Shown in pieces: positions 45,528 to 54,029 of a stretch of DNA of 64,000 nt. Source of the DNA: Sulfitobacter sp. HNIBRBA3233 (GTDB taxonomy: Bacteria > Pseudomonadota > Alphaproteobacteria > Rhodobacterales > Rhodobacteraceae). The notes below the pieces were generated by a model, which was not told the origin of the DNA, made no database searches, and saw nothing but the letters and a program-made list of their open reading frames with translations. The position numbers and the translations under genes are program-made. The stretch lies in NCBI RefSeq assembly GCF_040149665.1, contig NZ_JBEFLP010000001.1, positions 2,542,001 through 2,606,000 of the forward strand. The letters run 5' to 3'. Every line of letters starts with the position of its first letter. Within the stretch, counting starts at the first letter, position 1.

Positions 45528-46523
45528 TCAGCGGATCTCCGAGGTCACCCGCTTCAGCGCGTCTACCAGTGCCGCGTCGTCATCCATCTGCAACCGGACG
45601 GGCAGGGTGATGACCTTCATCCGCCACTCGGGCGGCAGGCGCACCGCGTCCTTTTCCGTTGTCACCAGCTGCGCCCCTGCGGCGCGGGCATCCGCGTCCA
45701 GCCGCGACAGCAACGCGCCGGTCAGCGGCTGGTGATCGTCCAGCGGCTCGGCGTGGATCAATGTCGCGCCCAGACCGCGCAGCGTGTCGAAAAACTTCTC
45801 CGGGTGGCCAATGCCGGCAAAGGCCAGCATCGGTGTATCGGTCCAGTTCATTCCCGTTTGCAGCGGCACCAGCTCTGCCGCGACCCGTGGCAGCGCGGGC
45901 GGCAGGGGCCAGAGCTGCGCAAAGCGCTCCTGCGCCGCCGCCTCCCCGATCGAGACCAGCAGATCGGCCCGCGCCAGCGCGGTCTCCACCGGCTCGCGCA
46001 GGGGCCCTGCGGGCAGACACAGCCCGTTGCCGAACCCGCGGGCCGCATCGACCACGACAAGGCTCAGGTCGTGGGCCAGCGCGGGGTTCTGGAAGCCGTC
46101 GTCGAGCACGATCACTTCTGCGCCGCCGCCGACAGCCGCGCGGGCGCCCGCCGCGCGGTCCTCGGCAACCCAGACTTCGGCAAAGGCCGACAGCAGCAGC
46201 GGCTCGTCGCCCACCGCTGAGGCACGGTGGCGGCGCGGATCGACACGCACCGGCCCCTTCAGGCTGCCGCCGTATCCCCGGCTGACCACATGCGGCTCGA
46301 GATGCAGCGCGCGGAGCCGATCGACCACCGCGATCACCGTGGGCGTCTTGCCGGTGCCGCCCGCGTTGATGTTGCCCACGCAGATCACCGGCACGCCGAC
46401 GCGGGCGCGGTCGCCCCCGGCCAGCCGCCGCGCCGTGGCACGGGCATAGAGCGCGCCAAGCGGTTGCAGCGCCCGCGCGGCCAGACCGGGCCGCCTGCTG
46501 TCCCAGAACCGGGGCGGGCGCAT
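45528..46523 (-). CDS. lpxK: Tetraacyldisaccharide 4'-kinase
   Basis: Phosphorylates the 4' position of the lipid A disaccharide at the inner membrane. The 331-residue protein begins [20 protein letters not shown], a membrane-associating N-terminus, and has the P-loop [20 protein letters not shown] (Walker A at residues about 50-61). [36 protein letters not shown] and the segment [20 protein letters not shown] are specific to LpxK. ATG at 46523 shares one base with the waaA stop; upstream in-frame codons lie within waaA. Last gene of the minus-strand pmbA-cysQ-DUF4170-waaA-lpxK series. Confidence 0.94.
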   Translation of the reverse strand: MRPPRFWDSRRPGLAARALQPLGALYARATARRLAGGDRARVGVPVICVGNINAGGTGKTPTVIAVVDRLRALHLEPHVVSRGYGGSLKGPVRVDPRRHRASAVGDEPLLLSAFAEVWVAEDRAAGARAAVGGGAEVIVLDDGFQNPALAHDLSLVVVDAARGFGNGLCLPAGPLREPVETALARADLLVSIGEAAAQERFAQLWPLPPALPRVAAELVPLQTGMNWTDTPMLAFAGIGHPEKFFDTLRGLGATLIHAEPLDDHQPLTGALLSRLDADARAAGAQLVTTEKDAVRLPPEWRMKVITLPVRLQMDDDAALVDALKRVTSEIR

Positions 46524-47755
46524 CAGCCCATCCCCGCTTGCGTGTCCAGCGTGTCCTGCACCAGATCGGTGATCCGGTCCGACAGCGCCGCGCCTTCGCT
46601 GATAACCTCCCAACCCGCATGCGCCATCAGCGCCGCCTGATCGGGCGCAACCAGCCGGGTTACGGCGGTGCCGAGGGCGGAACTGTCGTTGATGATCCGT
46701 GCCGCCCCCGCATTGGCAAGCCGCGAATAGCTTTGCAGGTATTGCCCCACCCGCGGGCCGTAGAGAACCGCCGACCCCAGCGCGGCCGCCTCCAGCGGGT
46801 CACAGCCCAACTCACCGGCGACCAGCGATCCACCCAGAAACGATACCGGCGCCATGCGGTAGAAAAGCCCGACATCGGCGAGATCCTCGGTGATCAGCAC
46901 CTGTGTCGTCTCGTCGGGAAACTGGCCGTCGTCCCAGCTGAGCGTGCGGAACTCGCGCGCGCGCGCCTGTTCATGCGCCAGTGCGATGGCCGTGCGACCG
47001 GCGGGGCGCAGGATCAGCAGCAACCGGTGCGACAGGCGCAACGCCTGCCGGTGGGCAGCAAGCACGGTCTGCAGCTCGTCCTGCTGGACCCCGTTGGCGA
47101 ACCAGATGGGCCGCCCCACGCAGGCGGCTGCCAGCTCTGTGATGTCGGTCTCGTTGCACGGCAGCGCCTGGCTGCCCGCGCTCAGCGGTGCGGTCAGCGC
47201 GATATCGTCCCGGTTCAGGCCCAGCTGCGTCAGCCTGCGGGCGGCTTCGGGCGTGCGGGCCATCACGGCGGCAAAGCGCGGCAGCAACGCGCGTGTGACA
47301 TCGGGCAGCCAGCGGTCGCGCTGGCGGTCGAACCCGTGCGCATCGGCATTCACCAGCAGCAGCGGGACATCGCGGTCGGAGGTGGCGATCACGAGGTTCG
47401 GCCGCAGACCGCCCCACGTCCAAAGGCAGCAATCGGGCTGCCAGTGGTCCAGAAACGCCGTGACGCTGTCGGGATGTTCGGACGGCAGCACATCGAGGAT
47501 CACGCCCCGATATTCCGCCGCGAGGTCGCGCAGGCTGCTGCGCGGCTCCTCGGCAAAGGTGATGAGCACGCAAAGCCCCTCGCGGCTGCTCATCTGGCGC
47601 AGGGCCAGATCCTGCACCGCGATGAAATCGTCCGGCGTCCCGCAGTGCACCCACAACAGCTCGCCCGACGGGCGCGGCACGTCTCGCTTTGGCAGCGTGG
47701 CCTCCCCGCGCCGCATCAGCGCGCGGTAGGCCGTCAGTCCGAGCGTGCCGGCCAT
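46523..47755 (-). CDS. waaA: 3-deoxy-D-manno-octulosonic-acid (Kdo) transferase, divergent
   Basis: A 410-residue GT30-like glycosyltransferase that should add Kdo to lipid A precursor. Two Rossmann-type halves are visible, joined around residue 200. [20 protein letters not shown] occupies the place of the WxHxxSVGE block, and the catalytic glutamate position appears to be Asp or Phe. The donor site [20 protein letters not shown] replaces the usual GGSLxxxGGHNPLEPA, losing His and Asn. The N-terminal membrane helix is short. Gene order (between DUF4170 and lpxK) strongly supports WaaA, but these changes make activity or specificity uncertain. Confidence 0.78.
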   Translation of the reverse strand: MAGTLGLTAYRALMRRGEATLPKRDVPRPSGELLWVHCGTPDDFIAVQDLALRQMSSREGLCVLITFAEEPRSSLRDLAAEYRGVILDVLPSEHPDSVTAFLDHWQPDCCLWTWGGLRPNLVIATSDRDVPLLLVNADAHGFDRQRDRWLPDVTRALLPRFAAVMARTPEAARRLTQLGLNRDDIALTAPLSAGSQALPCNETDITELAAACVGRPIWFANGVQQDELQTVLAAHRQALRLSHRLLLILRPAGRTAIALAHEQARAREFRTLSWDDGQFPDETTQVLITEDLADVGLFYRMAPVSFLGGSLVAGELGCDPLEAAALGSAVLYGPRVGQYLQSYSRLANAGAARIINDSSALGTAVTRLVAPDQAALMAHAGWEVISEGAALSDRITDLVQDTLDTQAGMG

Positions 47756-47764
47756 GGATGTATC

Positions 47765-48007
47765 TCAGCCCAGCTCTTCGGTGGGCGACGCCGGCTTTTC
47801 CTCGTCGCGCAGACGGTGAAGATGGGCGATGAAATAGCGCATGTGGGCATTGTCCACCGTGCGCTGCGCTTCGGTCTTCCACGCGTTATAGGCGCTGGCG
47901 TAGTCGGGAAAGATCCCGACGATGTGAATGTCGTCGACGTTCTTGAAAACATTCTCGCTGGGTTTGACCAGTTCGCCACCGAAAACCAGATGAAGTCTTT
48001 GTGTCAT
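47765..48007 (-). CDS. DUF4170 protein
   Basis: An 80-residue protein, MTQRLHLVFGGELVKPSENV, with IVGIFPDYASAYNAWKTEAQ and TVDNAHMRYFIAHLHRLRDE, the DUF4170 pattern. The family is small, alphaproteobacterial and of unknown function; its recurring position between cysQ and waaA hints at a role tied to lipid A/Kdo assembly (inference). The stop is 9 nt from the waaA start. Confidence 0.88.
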   Translation of the reverse strand: MTQRLHLVFGGELVKPSENVFKNVDDIHIVGIFPDYASAYNAWKTEAQRTVDNAHMRYFIAHLHRLRDEEKPASPTEELG

Positions 48008-48064
48008 CGTACATATCCCTTGGGTTGGATCAGTTGCGTGTGTGCACGGGCGCGGGGGCGCGCG

Positions 48065-48856
48065 TCAAGCGGCAGGCACCGGTTCGAGGGCGTCGATCAT
48101 CGCGCCGTGCAGCGCCGCGCCGCCCGCCACCACCCCGTCTAGGCGCGGATCGGTGTTGTTGAACAGCAGCGGCGCGCCGTGGCGGTTGCTGCATCGCCCG
48201 CCCGCTTCCTCGACGATCAGCGCACCGGCGGCGATGTCCCATTCCCAGCTGCGCCGGAGCGTGAGCATCGCGTCGAACCGCGCCTCGGCCACCAGCCCCA
48301 GCCGGTAGGCCAGCGACGGGCGGTAGGCGCGTTTGAACGATGGCGCCGCCCCGCCCCGCCAGAGTGTCCCGTCGAGCGCGGGTTTCGCCGCCAGCACGGT
48401 CGCGCGGTCGAAGGCATCGATGCCCGACGCCCGGATCGGCACGCCGTTCAGCCACGCGCCCTGCCCCAGTGCGGCGGAATACAAAAGCTCGCGCAAGGGC
48501 AGGTAGATCACCGCCGCCGTGACGACGCCGCGTTCGGCCACCGCCAGCGCATGCGCCCAGGTATCCGCGCCTTCGACAAAGCTGCGGGTGCCGTCGATGG
48601 GATCGATGATGAAGATCCGCTCGTGGCCGCTGCGGTGGGTGGCGTCGCCCGATTCTTCCGACAGCCAGCCATAGCCGGGCCGCGCGGTCGTCAGCACGTC
48701 GCGCAGCAGCCGGTCCACCGCCAGATCGGCCTCGGTCACCGGCCCTGCGTCGCCGGGTTTCTCCCAGCGCTCCGCGCGCGTCCCGCTGAAACTGGTCGAG
48801 ACTTTCGCCGCCAGCCGCGCCGCGTCGATCAGGAGGGGCAGGTCAGTCGCCGGCAA
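48065..48856 (-). CDS. Inositol-monophosphatase-family phosphatase (CysQ-like)
   Basis: A 263-residue lithium-sensitive-type phosphatase. Metal-binding motifs are GPVTEADLAVDRLLRDVL, ESGDATHR (WLSEESGDATHRSGHERIFI), DPIDGTRSF and the C-terminal WEWDIAAGALIVEEAGGRCS. The family includes myo-inositol monophosphatase, fructose-1,6-bisphosphatase-like and 3'(2'),5'-bisphosphate nucleotidase (CysQ) members; gene neighbourhood and size favour the last, but the substrate is not proven. It starts within the last codons of pmbA (14-nt overlap) and precedes DUF4170 by 57 nt. Confidence 0.88.
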   Translation of the reverse strand: MPATDLPLLIDAARLAAKVSTSFSGTRAERWEKPGDAGPVTEADLAVDRLLRDVLTTARPGYGWLSEESGDATHRSGHERIFIIDPIDGTRSFVEGADTWAHALAVAERGVVTAAVIYLPLRELLYSAALGQGAWLNGVPIRASGIDAFDRATVLAAKPALDGTLWRGGAAPSFKRAYRPSLAYRLGLVAEARFDAMLTLRRSWEWDIAAGALIVEEAGGRCSNRHGAPLLFNNTDPRLDGVVAGGAALHGAMIDALEPVPAA

Positions 48857-50189
48857 GGGTCATCCCCGGCACCAGAAGCGATGGCACCACGCGGCTGAGG
48901 TGCGTGCGCGCGTCATTCGCCGGTACGATCGACAGCAGCATGTCGCGCAGGTTGCCGGCGATGGTGCATTCATTGACGGGATAGGTAATCTCGCCGTTTT
49001 CCACCCAGAACCCCGCAGCACCCCGTGAATAATCGCCGGTGTTGGGGTTGATGGTCGATCCGATCATCGACGTGACCAGCAGACCGGTTCCCATGTCGCG
49101 CAGCAGCTCGGCACGGCTGGCGCTGCCTTGCGTCAGGCTGACGTTCCATGTGCTGGGCGAGGGCTGTGATCCGGTGCCGCGCCCCGCGTTCGCGGTCGAC
49201 GGCAGGCCCAGCTGGCGTGCGGTCGCCAGATCCAGCGTCCAGCCTTGCAGGATGCCGTTCTCGACGATGGCACGGCGCGCGGTGGGCAGCCCTTCGGCAT
49301 CGAAGGGGCGCGATCCGGTGGCGCGCGGACGGTGCGGATCCTCGATCAGCGACAGGCCCTCGGGCAGCACGGCTTCTCCCATGGCGCCGCGCAGGTAGGA
49401 CGCGCCGCGCGCGATGGCGCTGCCGTTGATCGCGCCCAGCAGATGGCCGATCAGCGTGCTGGCGACCCGTTCGTCGAACAGCACCGGATAGCGGCCCGTC
49501 TTGGGGCGGCGCGCGCCGCTGCGTTCGACCGCGCGTTCGGCGGCGCGGCGGCCGATTTCCTCCGGGCGGCGCAGATCGGACTGGAAGATGCGGCTGTCGC
49601 CGTCGTAATCGCGCTCCATCCCGGTGCCGGTGCCCGAAATCGCAACACAGCTGATGCCGCGATCGGTGCGGCGGTAACCGCCCGCGAAGCCGTTGCTCGC
49701 CGCCAGATGGACCTCCCGCGCGCCGTAGCCCGCGCTCGACCCCTGCACCTGGCTGACGCCCGCAACCTCCAGCGCCGCCGCTTCCGCCGTTGCGGCATCC
49801 TCCTGCAATGCCTCGGGCGAAGGCTCCTCCGCCGGATCGTGCAGCTCTAGCGCCGCGGCATCCGTGTCGCGGGCAAGCTGCGCAGGCTCGGCCAGACCGG
49901 CAAAGGGGTTCTCAGGAGCCTCGCGCGCCATGGCGACCGCGCGGGTGGCCATTTCATCGACCGTGCGCGAGGACGTATCCGAGGCCGAGACGATGGCACT
50001 GCGCTGGCCCACGAAGACCCGCAGGCCGATATCGGTGCTTTCCTCGCGCTGCGCTTCTTCCAGCGTGCCGCCACGGACATCCACGGACATGGATGTCCCG
50101 CGCACGGCCATGGCGTCGGCACTGTCCGCTCCGGCGGCTTTCGCCGCGTCCAGCAATTGCGCGGTCAGCGTGTCTAGCGCCTGCGTCAT
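48843..50189 (-). CDS. pmbA: TldD/PmbA-family metalloprotease regulator or subunit (PmbA/TldE)
   Basis: A 448-residue TldE/PmbA-type protein. In E. coli TldD-TldE is a heterodimeric metallopeptidase that trims unfolded peptides and matures microcin B17, with the metal site on TldD. Here MTQALDTLTAQLLDAAKAAG begins the N-terminal domain; the C-terminal barrel has GRYPVLFDERVASTLIGHLL, IVENGILQGWTLDLATARQL and AAGFWVENGEITYPVNECTI. The HExxxH zinc motif of TldD is absent, as expected for PmbA. AGGAG precedes the ATG at 50189. First gene of the minus-strand LPS-linked cluster. Confidence 0.93.
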   Translation of the reverse strand: MTQALDTLTAQLLDAAKAAGADSADAMAVRGTSMSVDVRGGTLEEAQREESTDIGLRVFVGQRSAIVSASDTSSRTVDEMATRAVAMAREAPENPFAGLAEPAQLARDTDAAALELHDPAEEPSPEALQEDAATAEAAALEVAGVSQVQGSSAGYGAREVHLAASNGFAGGYRRTDRGISCVAISGTGTGMERDYDGDSRIFQSDLRRPEEIGRRAAERAVERSGARRPKTGRYPVLFDERVASTLIGHLLGAINGSAIARGASYLRGAMGEAVLPEGLSLIEDPHRPRATGSRPFDAEGLPTARRAIVENGILQGWTLDLATARQLGLPSTANAGRGTGSQPSPSTWNVSLTQGSASRAELLRDMGTGLLVTSMIGSTINPNTGDYSRGAAGFWVENGEITYPVNECTIAGNLRDMLLSIVPANDARTHLSRVVPSLLVPGMTLAGD

Positions 50190-50366
50190 GTGATGATCTC
50201 CTGTCCCCGGGGTCGGCAAAGAGGTAGCGGCGCCCCGCCCCTGCCGCAAGGGCAGGGGGTGATATTGACGCGCCCCGCGTCGCTAAGATCGCTCCGCGCC
50301 CGACAAAAAGGCGCGGGCGGCACCCCCGGCGCAGGTTTGCGCGGCGGAGGCGGGGCCTGCGGGCGG

Positions 50367-51914
50367 CTACCTGATCTGCTGCCCGTTGGCGAGAATGCGG
50401 CCGTCTTCGCTGAAGGTGATGGTGGATTTCAGCGTGTCGGGCGCGTCGCCCGGCACCGCGAAAAGCCCCATCATCATCCGCGCACCCATCGCCTGATCCG
50501 CAGGGATGAGCCCCATCGCCGCCAGTTTTTCCAGCAGCGCATTGGCGCCTGCAAGATCTATGTTGATCTCGCCGACTGGCTTGGGAAAGCCCGGCAAGGT
50601 GGTCTTGTCGGTGTTGTCAAAGGCGACATCGCCGGTGGCATTCACCTCGGCGCCCACGGCGTCGACGGTCAGGTCGTTGATCGTCACACGCTCGATCTCG
50701 CCCGGCACGGTACCGGGCGCCATGTTCGCCGCGACCTGCGGGTCGAGGAAATCGTACAGCAGCTTCACCTTGCCGGTCAGATCCAGTGCAACCGTGGCGG
50801 GGTCGTGCGGCAATTGCCCCTGCGGATCGACCATGCCCCAGATCATGTCCGGCAGGTCCAGCTCCGTCAGGTTGAAGCCCAGTGCGAAATCCTGCGCGTC
50901 CTCACCCTTCAGAACCGGTGCCCGCAGGGTGAAACCGCTTTGCGCCATCGACGCCGACAGCGGCAGCGGGAACCCGGCAAACTGTGCGGCCATCGCCACC
51001 TCTTGCGATGCGATGTCGTAGCGGATGCCGTCGGGGGTCATCGCGACGCCGAAGGTGGCGTTGGCCGATCCGGTGGTAATCTTGCTCTGCCCGTCGCTGC
51101 CGGTCAGGTCGATGTTGGTCTGCGCGCCTTCGCTGCGGATCGTCCCGTCAAAGGCAAAACCCGCGTCGAGCATGGCGGTGATGTCGCCAGCGGAGGCGAT
51201 CGGATCGGCGGGCAGAGCGCTGGTTCCGCCAAGCTCGATCTTGTTTGCGGTCAGGTTCAGCGCCATCTGGTCCGGGCCGTCGGGCGACTGGAAAAACGCA
51301 TCGTAGACGAAATTGTCAAAGGTCATGTTCTGCACGTACTGCCGCACCTGCGCGACCGTGACGCCGGTGGTCGACAGCAGGTTCTGCCCCGAGAGGGTGA
51401 ACCGCGCGCTTTCGGCGGCGGCGGCGGCCTCTTCATCATCCGTCTCCAGTGACAGATTGCTCAGGGCGACGGCAAAGCTGTCGGCGGAATAGTCGTATTG
51501 CATCGCCTCGGGGGTGCCGCTGGCGATCATGCGCTGACCCGATTGCGTGTAGGTCATGTTGATCGTCGCGGGCTGGCCCAGTTCCTCGTTGGTCATGCGG
51601 ATCGTGACCGGAATCGTGTCGGGCATCACGACCTCGACAGTGCCATCGCTGGCCTCGACGAATTCCAGACTGCCCAGCGTCATCGTCATGTCCTGCCCAT
51701 CGGCCGCATCCGGGGCCAGAGCGACAGCGATGCCCGTCACCGCGAGGGTATCGCCCCGCGCGGTTTCGGTCGCGGTCACGACGTATCCCATGCCCTGCAT
51801 GTAGCTGCGCCAATCGCCCCAGACGTCGGCGGCCGTCAGGTCTGCGGCGGCGGAGGTTGCAAGAAACACCAGCCCGAGAGCCGTGCTGCCGGTAAGAGTA
51901 CGCGCGCGTGTCAT
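50367..51914 (-). CDS. DUF2125-family periplasmic protein
   Basis: A 515-residue exported protein, signal peptide MTRARTLTGSTALGLVFLAT to about residue 24 (AAADLTAAD). The rest is long, beta-rich and low in charge, with repeating strand-turn patterns such as TGIAVALAPDAADGQDMTMT and GFPKPVGEINIDLAGANALL. That fits DUF2125, an alphaproteobacterial family of unknown function that may form an elongated envelope-associated beta structure. The C-terminal ~70 residues contain a helix, NALLEKLAAMGLIPADQAMG. 117 nt upstream of pmbA on the same strand; separate transcription is likely. Confidence 0.82.
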   Translation of the reverse strand: MTRARTLTGSTALGLVFLATSAAADLTAADVWGDWRSYMQGMGYVVTATETARGDTLAVTGIAVALAPDAADGQDMTMTLGSLEFVEASDGTVEVVMPDTIPVTIRMTNEELGQPATINMTYTQSGQRMIASGTPEAMQYDYSADSFAVALSNLSLETDDEEAAAAAESARFTLSGQNLLSTTGVTVAQVRQYVQNMTFDNFVYDAFFQSPDGPDQMALNLTANKIELGGTSALPADPIASAGDITAMLDAGFAFDGTIRSEGAQTNIDLTGSDGQSKITTGSANATFGVAMTPDGIRYDIASQEVAMAAQFAGFPLPLSASMAQSGFTLRAPVLKGEDAQDFALGFNLTELDLPDMIWGMVDPQGQLPHDPATVALDLTGKVKLLYDFLDPQVAANMAPGTVPGEIERVTINDLTVDAVGAEVNATGDVAFDNTDKTTLPGFPKPVGEINIDLAGANALLEKLAAMGLIPADQAMGARMMMGLFAVPGDAPDTLKSTITFSEDGRILANGQQIR

Positions 51915-52079
51915 CGGTGAAATATCCTTTGCATCAAATCAACGGGCAAAGGCTCTGCCAAAGCGGCGGTGGGGTCAAGGGGCGGCTTCGCGCGCCATGG
52001 GCTGGCCCCGGCGCGTCGCATTGGATACCAAGGGCAAAACGCGCCCCCGGCGCGGGCGCAGAACACAGGGAGACACACG

Positions 52080-52829
52080 ATGGATATGACCGGAAAGACC
52101 GTAATGATTACCGGCGCAAGCCGTGGCATCGGGGCCGAAGCCGCGCGGGTTTTCGCCAAGGCGGGCGCGAACGTGGCCCTTCTGGCGCGCAGCCAGGACG
52201 ATATCGCCACGCTGGCGGGTGAAATCGGCCAGCAGGCCATCGCCATCCCCTGCAATGTCGCGCGCTTTTCCGAACTCTCCTCGGCGGTGGAAACCACCGT
52301 CAGCGCCTTCGGCGGGCTGGATGTGCTGATCAACAACGCGGGTGTTGTCGAGCCGATCAGCCACATCGCCGATGCCGACCCCGACGCATGGGGACAGCTG
52401 ATCGACATCAACGTCAAAGGTGTCTTTTACGGGGTGCGCGCGGCGCTGCCTGCGCTGCGGGCAAACGGCGGTGGTTCGGTCCTGACGATCAGCTCGGGTG
52501 CTGCCCATAACGCCATCGAAGCCTGGAGCGCCTATTGCGCCTCCAAGGCGGCGGTCAACATGTTCAACCGCGCGCTGCACCTCGAAGAACACGCCAACGG
52601 CATCCGCGCCATCGGCCTGTCACCGGGCACCGTGGCCACCGAAATGCAGCGCAAGATCAAGGCGTCGGGGATCAATCCGGTCAGCCAGCTGGACTGGGAG
52701 ACCCACATCCCCGCCGACTGGCCCGCGAAATGCCTGCTCTGGATGTGCTCGCCCGAGGCGGATGACTGGTGCGGCGACGAAATCTCGCTGCGCGACGAAG
52801 ATATCCGCAGCAAGGTGGGCCTGACATGA
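52080..52829 (+). CDS. Short-chain dehydrogenase/reductase (SDR)
   Basis: A 249-residue NAD(P)-dependent oxidoreductase of the classical SDR family. It has the cofactor motif VMITGASRGIGAEAARVFAK, the NNAG motif in LDVLINNAGVVEPISHIADA, and catalytic Ser/Tyr/Lys in SVLTISSGAAHNAIEAWSAY followed by CASKAAVNMFNRA (YxxxK as YCASK). The C-terminal substrate part (ASGINPVSQLDWETHIPADW) is less common. Its stop overlaps the enoyl-CoA hydratase start by 4 nt, so the two are coupled; a shared acyl-CoA or hydroxyacyl substrate is plausible but not shown. An in-frame start 111 nt upstream is not preferred. Confidence 0.9.
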   Translation: MDMTGKTVMITGASRGIGAEAARVFAKAGANVALLARSQDDIATLAGEIGQQAIAIPCNVARFSELSSAVETTVSAFGGLDVLINNAGVVEPISHIADADPDAWGQLIDINVKGVFYGVRAALPALRANGGGSVLTISSGAAHNAIEAWSAYCASKAAVNMFNRALHLEEHANGIRAIGLSPGTVATEMQRKIKASGINPVSQLDWETHIPADWPAKCLLWMCSPEADDWCGDEISLRDEDIRSKVGLT

Positions 52830-53443
52830 TCGAACTGGCGCAGGACGGCGGCATCTGGACCGTCACGCTGAACCGGCCCGACAAGGCGAACGCGCTGACC
52901 GAGGATATGCTGGTCGAGCTGTGCGAGATCATGGAGCGCGCGGGCGACGCGCGCGCCGTTATCCTGACGGGCCGTGGCAAGATCTTCAGCGCCGGTGCGG
53001 ACCTCGATGCCGCCCGCGCGGGCCTCGCCACCTCCGATCTCTGGGAGCGTCTGTCGGGCGCCATCGCTCAACTGCCGGGGCTGACCATCGCGGCGCTGAA
53101 CGGGACGCTGGCGGGCGGCGCGATGGGCATGGCGCTTGCCTGCGACATGCGCATCGCCGTACCGGGAGCGAAATTCTTCTATCCGGTGATGAAACTGGGC
53201 TTCCTGCCACAACCCAGCGATCCGGCGCGCATGGCGGCGCTCACCGGCCCGGCCCGCGCCAAGCTGATCCTGATGGGCGGGCAGAAGATCCTCTCCGACG
53301 AGGCGCTCTCGATCGGGCTGATCGACCGTATCGTCGATCCCGAATCGCTGATCGAAACGGCCCGCGCGCTCTGCGCCGATACCGTCGCCGCCGACCCCGA
53401 GATCGCACGGGCCATCAAACGGATGTGCACCGGCCGGGCGTGA
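52826..53443 (+). CDS. Enoyl-CoA hydratase/isomerase (crotonase) family protein
   Basis: A 205-residue crotonase-fold protein, shorter than the ~260 of typical hydratases. MIELAQDGGIWTVTLNRPDK, VILTGRGKIFSAGADLDAAR (oxyanion-hole region) and IAALNGTLAGGAMGMALACD match the family, but the two catalytic glutamates of enoyl-CoA hydratase are not evident: the usual second position is in FYPVMKLGFLPQPSDPARMA, with no Glu. It may be an isomerase, hydrolase or binding-type member. Coupled with the upstream SDR by an ATGA overlap. Substrate unknown. Confidence 0.86.
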   Translation: MIELAQDGGIWTVTLNRPDKANALTEDMLVELCEIMERAGDARAVILTGRGKIFSAGADLDAARAGLATSDLWERLSGAIAQLPGLTIAALNGTLAGGAMGMALACDMRIAVPGAKFFYPVMKLGFLPQPSDPARMAALTGPARAKLILMGGQKILSDEALSIGLIDRIVDPESLIETARALCADTVAADPEIARAIKRMCTGRA

Positions 53444-53484
53444 CAGCCGGGAGGCGCGTTAACCTATTGATAATAAATGGCAAA

Positions 53485-53500
53485 GTTACCCACGGGTAAC
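53485..53500. repeat. Inverted repeat GTTACCC-AC-GGGTAAC
   Basis: Perfect 7-bp arms around AC, between the crotonase gene and the tiny minus-strand lipoprotein, 15 nt beyond the latter's stop. On the minus strand it is followed by TTTGCC and an AT-rich tract, so it could be a weak terminator for that gene. Confidence 0.4.
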
Positions 53501-53515
53501 CGTGCCCCGGCCGCG

Positions 53516-53590
53516 TCAGATCAGCGGCACGAAAGGCACATCGCAGGCTGCGAGGGTCAGAAGGACACCCAGAAGGACAAGAATACGCAT
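53516..53590 (-). CDS. Tiny predicted lipoprotein (24 residues)
   Basis: ATG at 53590 opens a 24-codon frame, MRILVLLGVLLTLAAC then DVPFVPLI and stop. The whole peptide is a lipoprotein signal with lipobox LAAC (Cys16) and an 8-residue mature tail. The upstream bases on the minus strand include GGAGCAGCAGCC, a possible though loose ribosome-binding region. Entericidin-like and other very small lipoproteins are known in Gram-negatives; no family is recognised for this one. Too short for length-filtered prediction; the complete, frame-correct lipobox is the main support. Confidence 0.55.
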   Translation of the reverse strand: MRILVLLGVLLTLAACDVPFVPLI

Positions 53591-53649
53591 GGCTGCTGCT
53601 CCGGTTTGTTGGGGGTCATGCCCCGTTTTGCGGGCAGACTAGCACGGCT

Positions 53650-54021
53650 TCAGCGCTTGCGCATGCCACCCGGAACCTTTGATTTGAACGATGGCGGACG
53701 TTTGCTCACCCATTTGGCGAATTTCTCCAGCCTCGGATGCGAACGCAGCGCTTCGGGCGTGTGATAGTCGCGCGCCAGCTCGGCCTCGGTCAGGCTGGCG
53801 TGGACCTCGCGGTGGCAGATGTGGTGCATCAGAACCGTCGGTCCGCCCTTTCCCCCTTTCAGCTTAGGAATCAGGTGGTGCAGGCTTTGCGGCACACCCG
53901 GCGGGATCGGCCGCAGACACAGCGGGCAGATCGGATCATCGGTCGGTGTGTCCAGCGTGCGGGCCAAGGGCTTGATCCTGAAACGGGGCTGCGCCAATAG
54001 AGTGGTACGGTCGCGCAGCAA
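53650..54021 (-). CDS. HNH endonuclease-domain protein
   Basis: A 123-residue protein with an HNH nuclease fold. CPLCLRPIPPGVPQSLHHLI gives the first zinc Cys pair and the HH catalytic start; KGGPTVLMHHICHREVHAS supplies the second metal pair and the final His. A basic C-terminus (KRPPSFKSKVPGGMRKR) may help DNA binding. Such small HNH proteins occur singly in many alphaproteobacterial chromosomes, role undefined. The start at 54021 is 8 nt from the divergent MscS gene. No toxin or restriction partner nearby. Confidence 0.85.
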   Translation of the reverse strand: MLRDRTTLLAQPRFRIKPLARTLDTPTDDPICPLCLRPIPPGVPQSLHHLIPKLKGGKGGPTVLMHHICHREVHASLTEAELARDYHTPEALRSHPRLEKFAKWVSKRPPSFKSKVPGGMRKR

Positions 54022-54029
54022 GGCAAGGG

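Noticed and set aside
53650-54021. HNH gene as part of a restriction or toxin system
   Set aside because: No methyltransferase, specificity subunit, immunity or antitoxin gene is adjacent; ccrM is 14 kb away and is an orphan cell-cycle enzyme.
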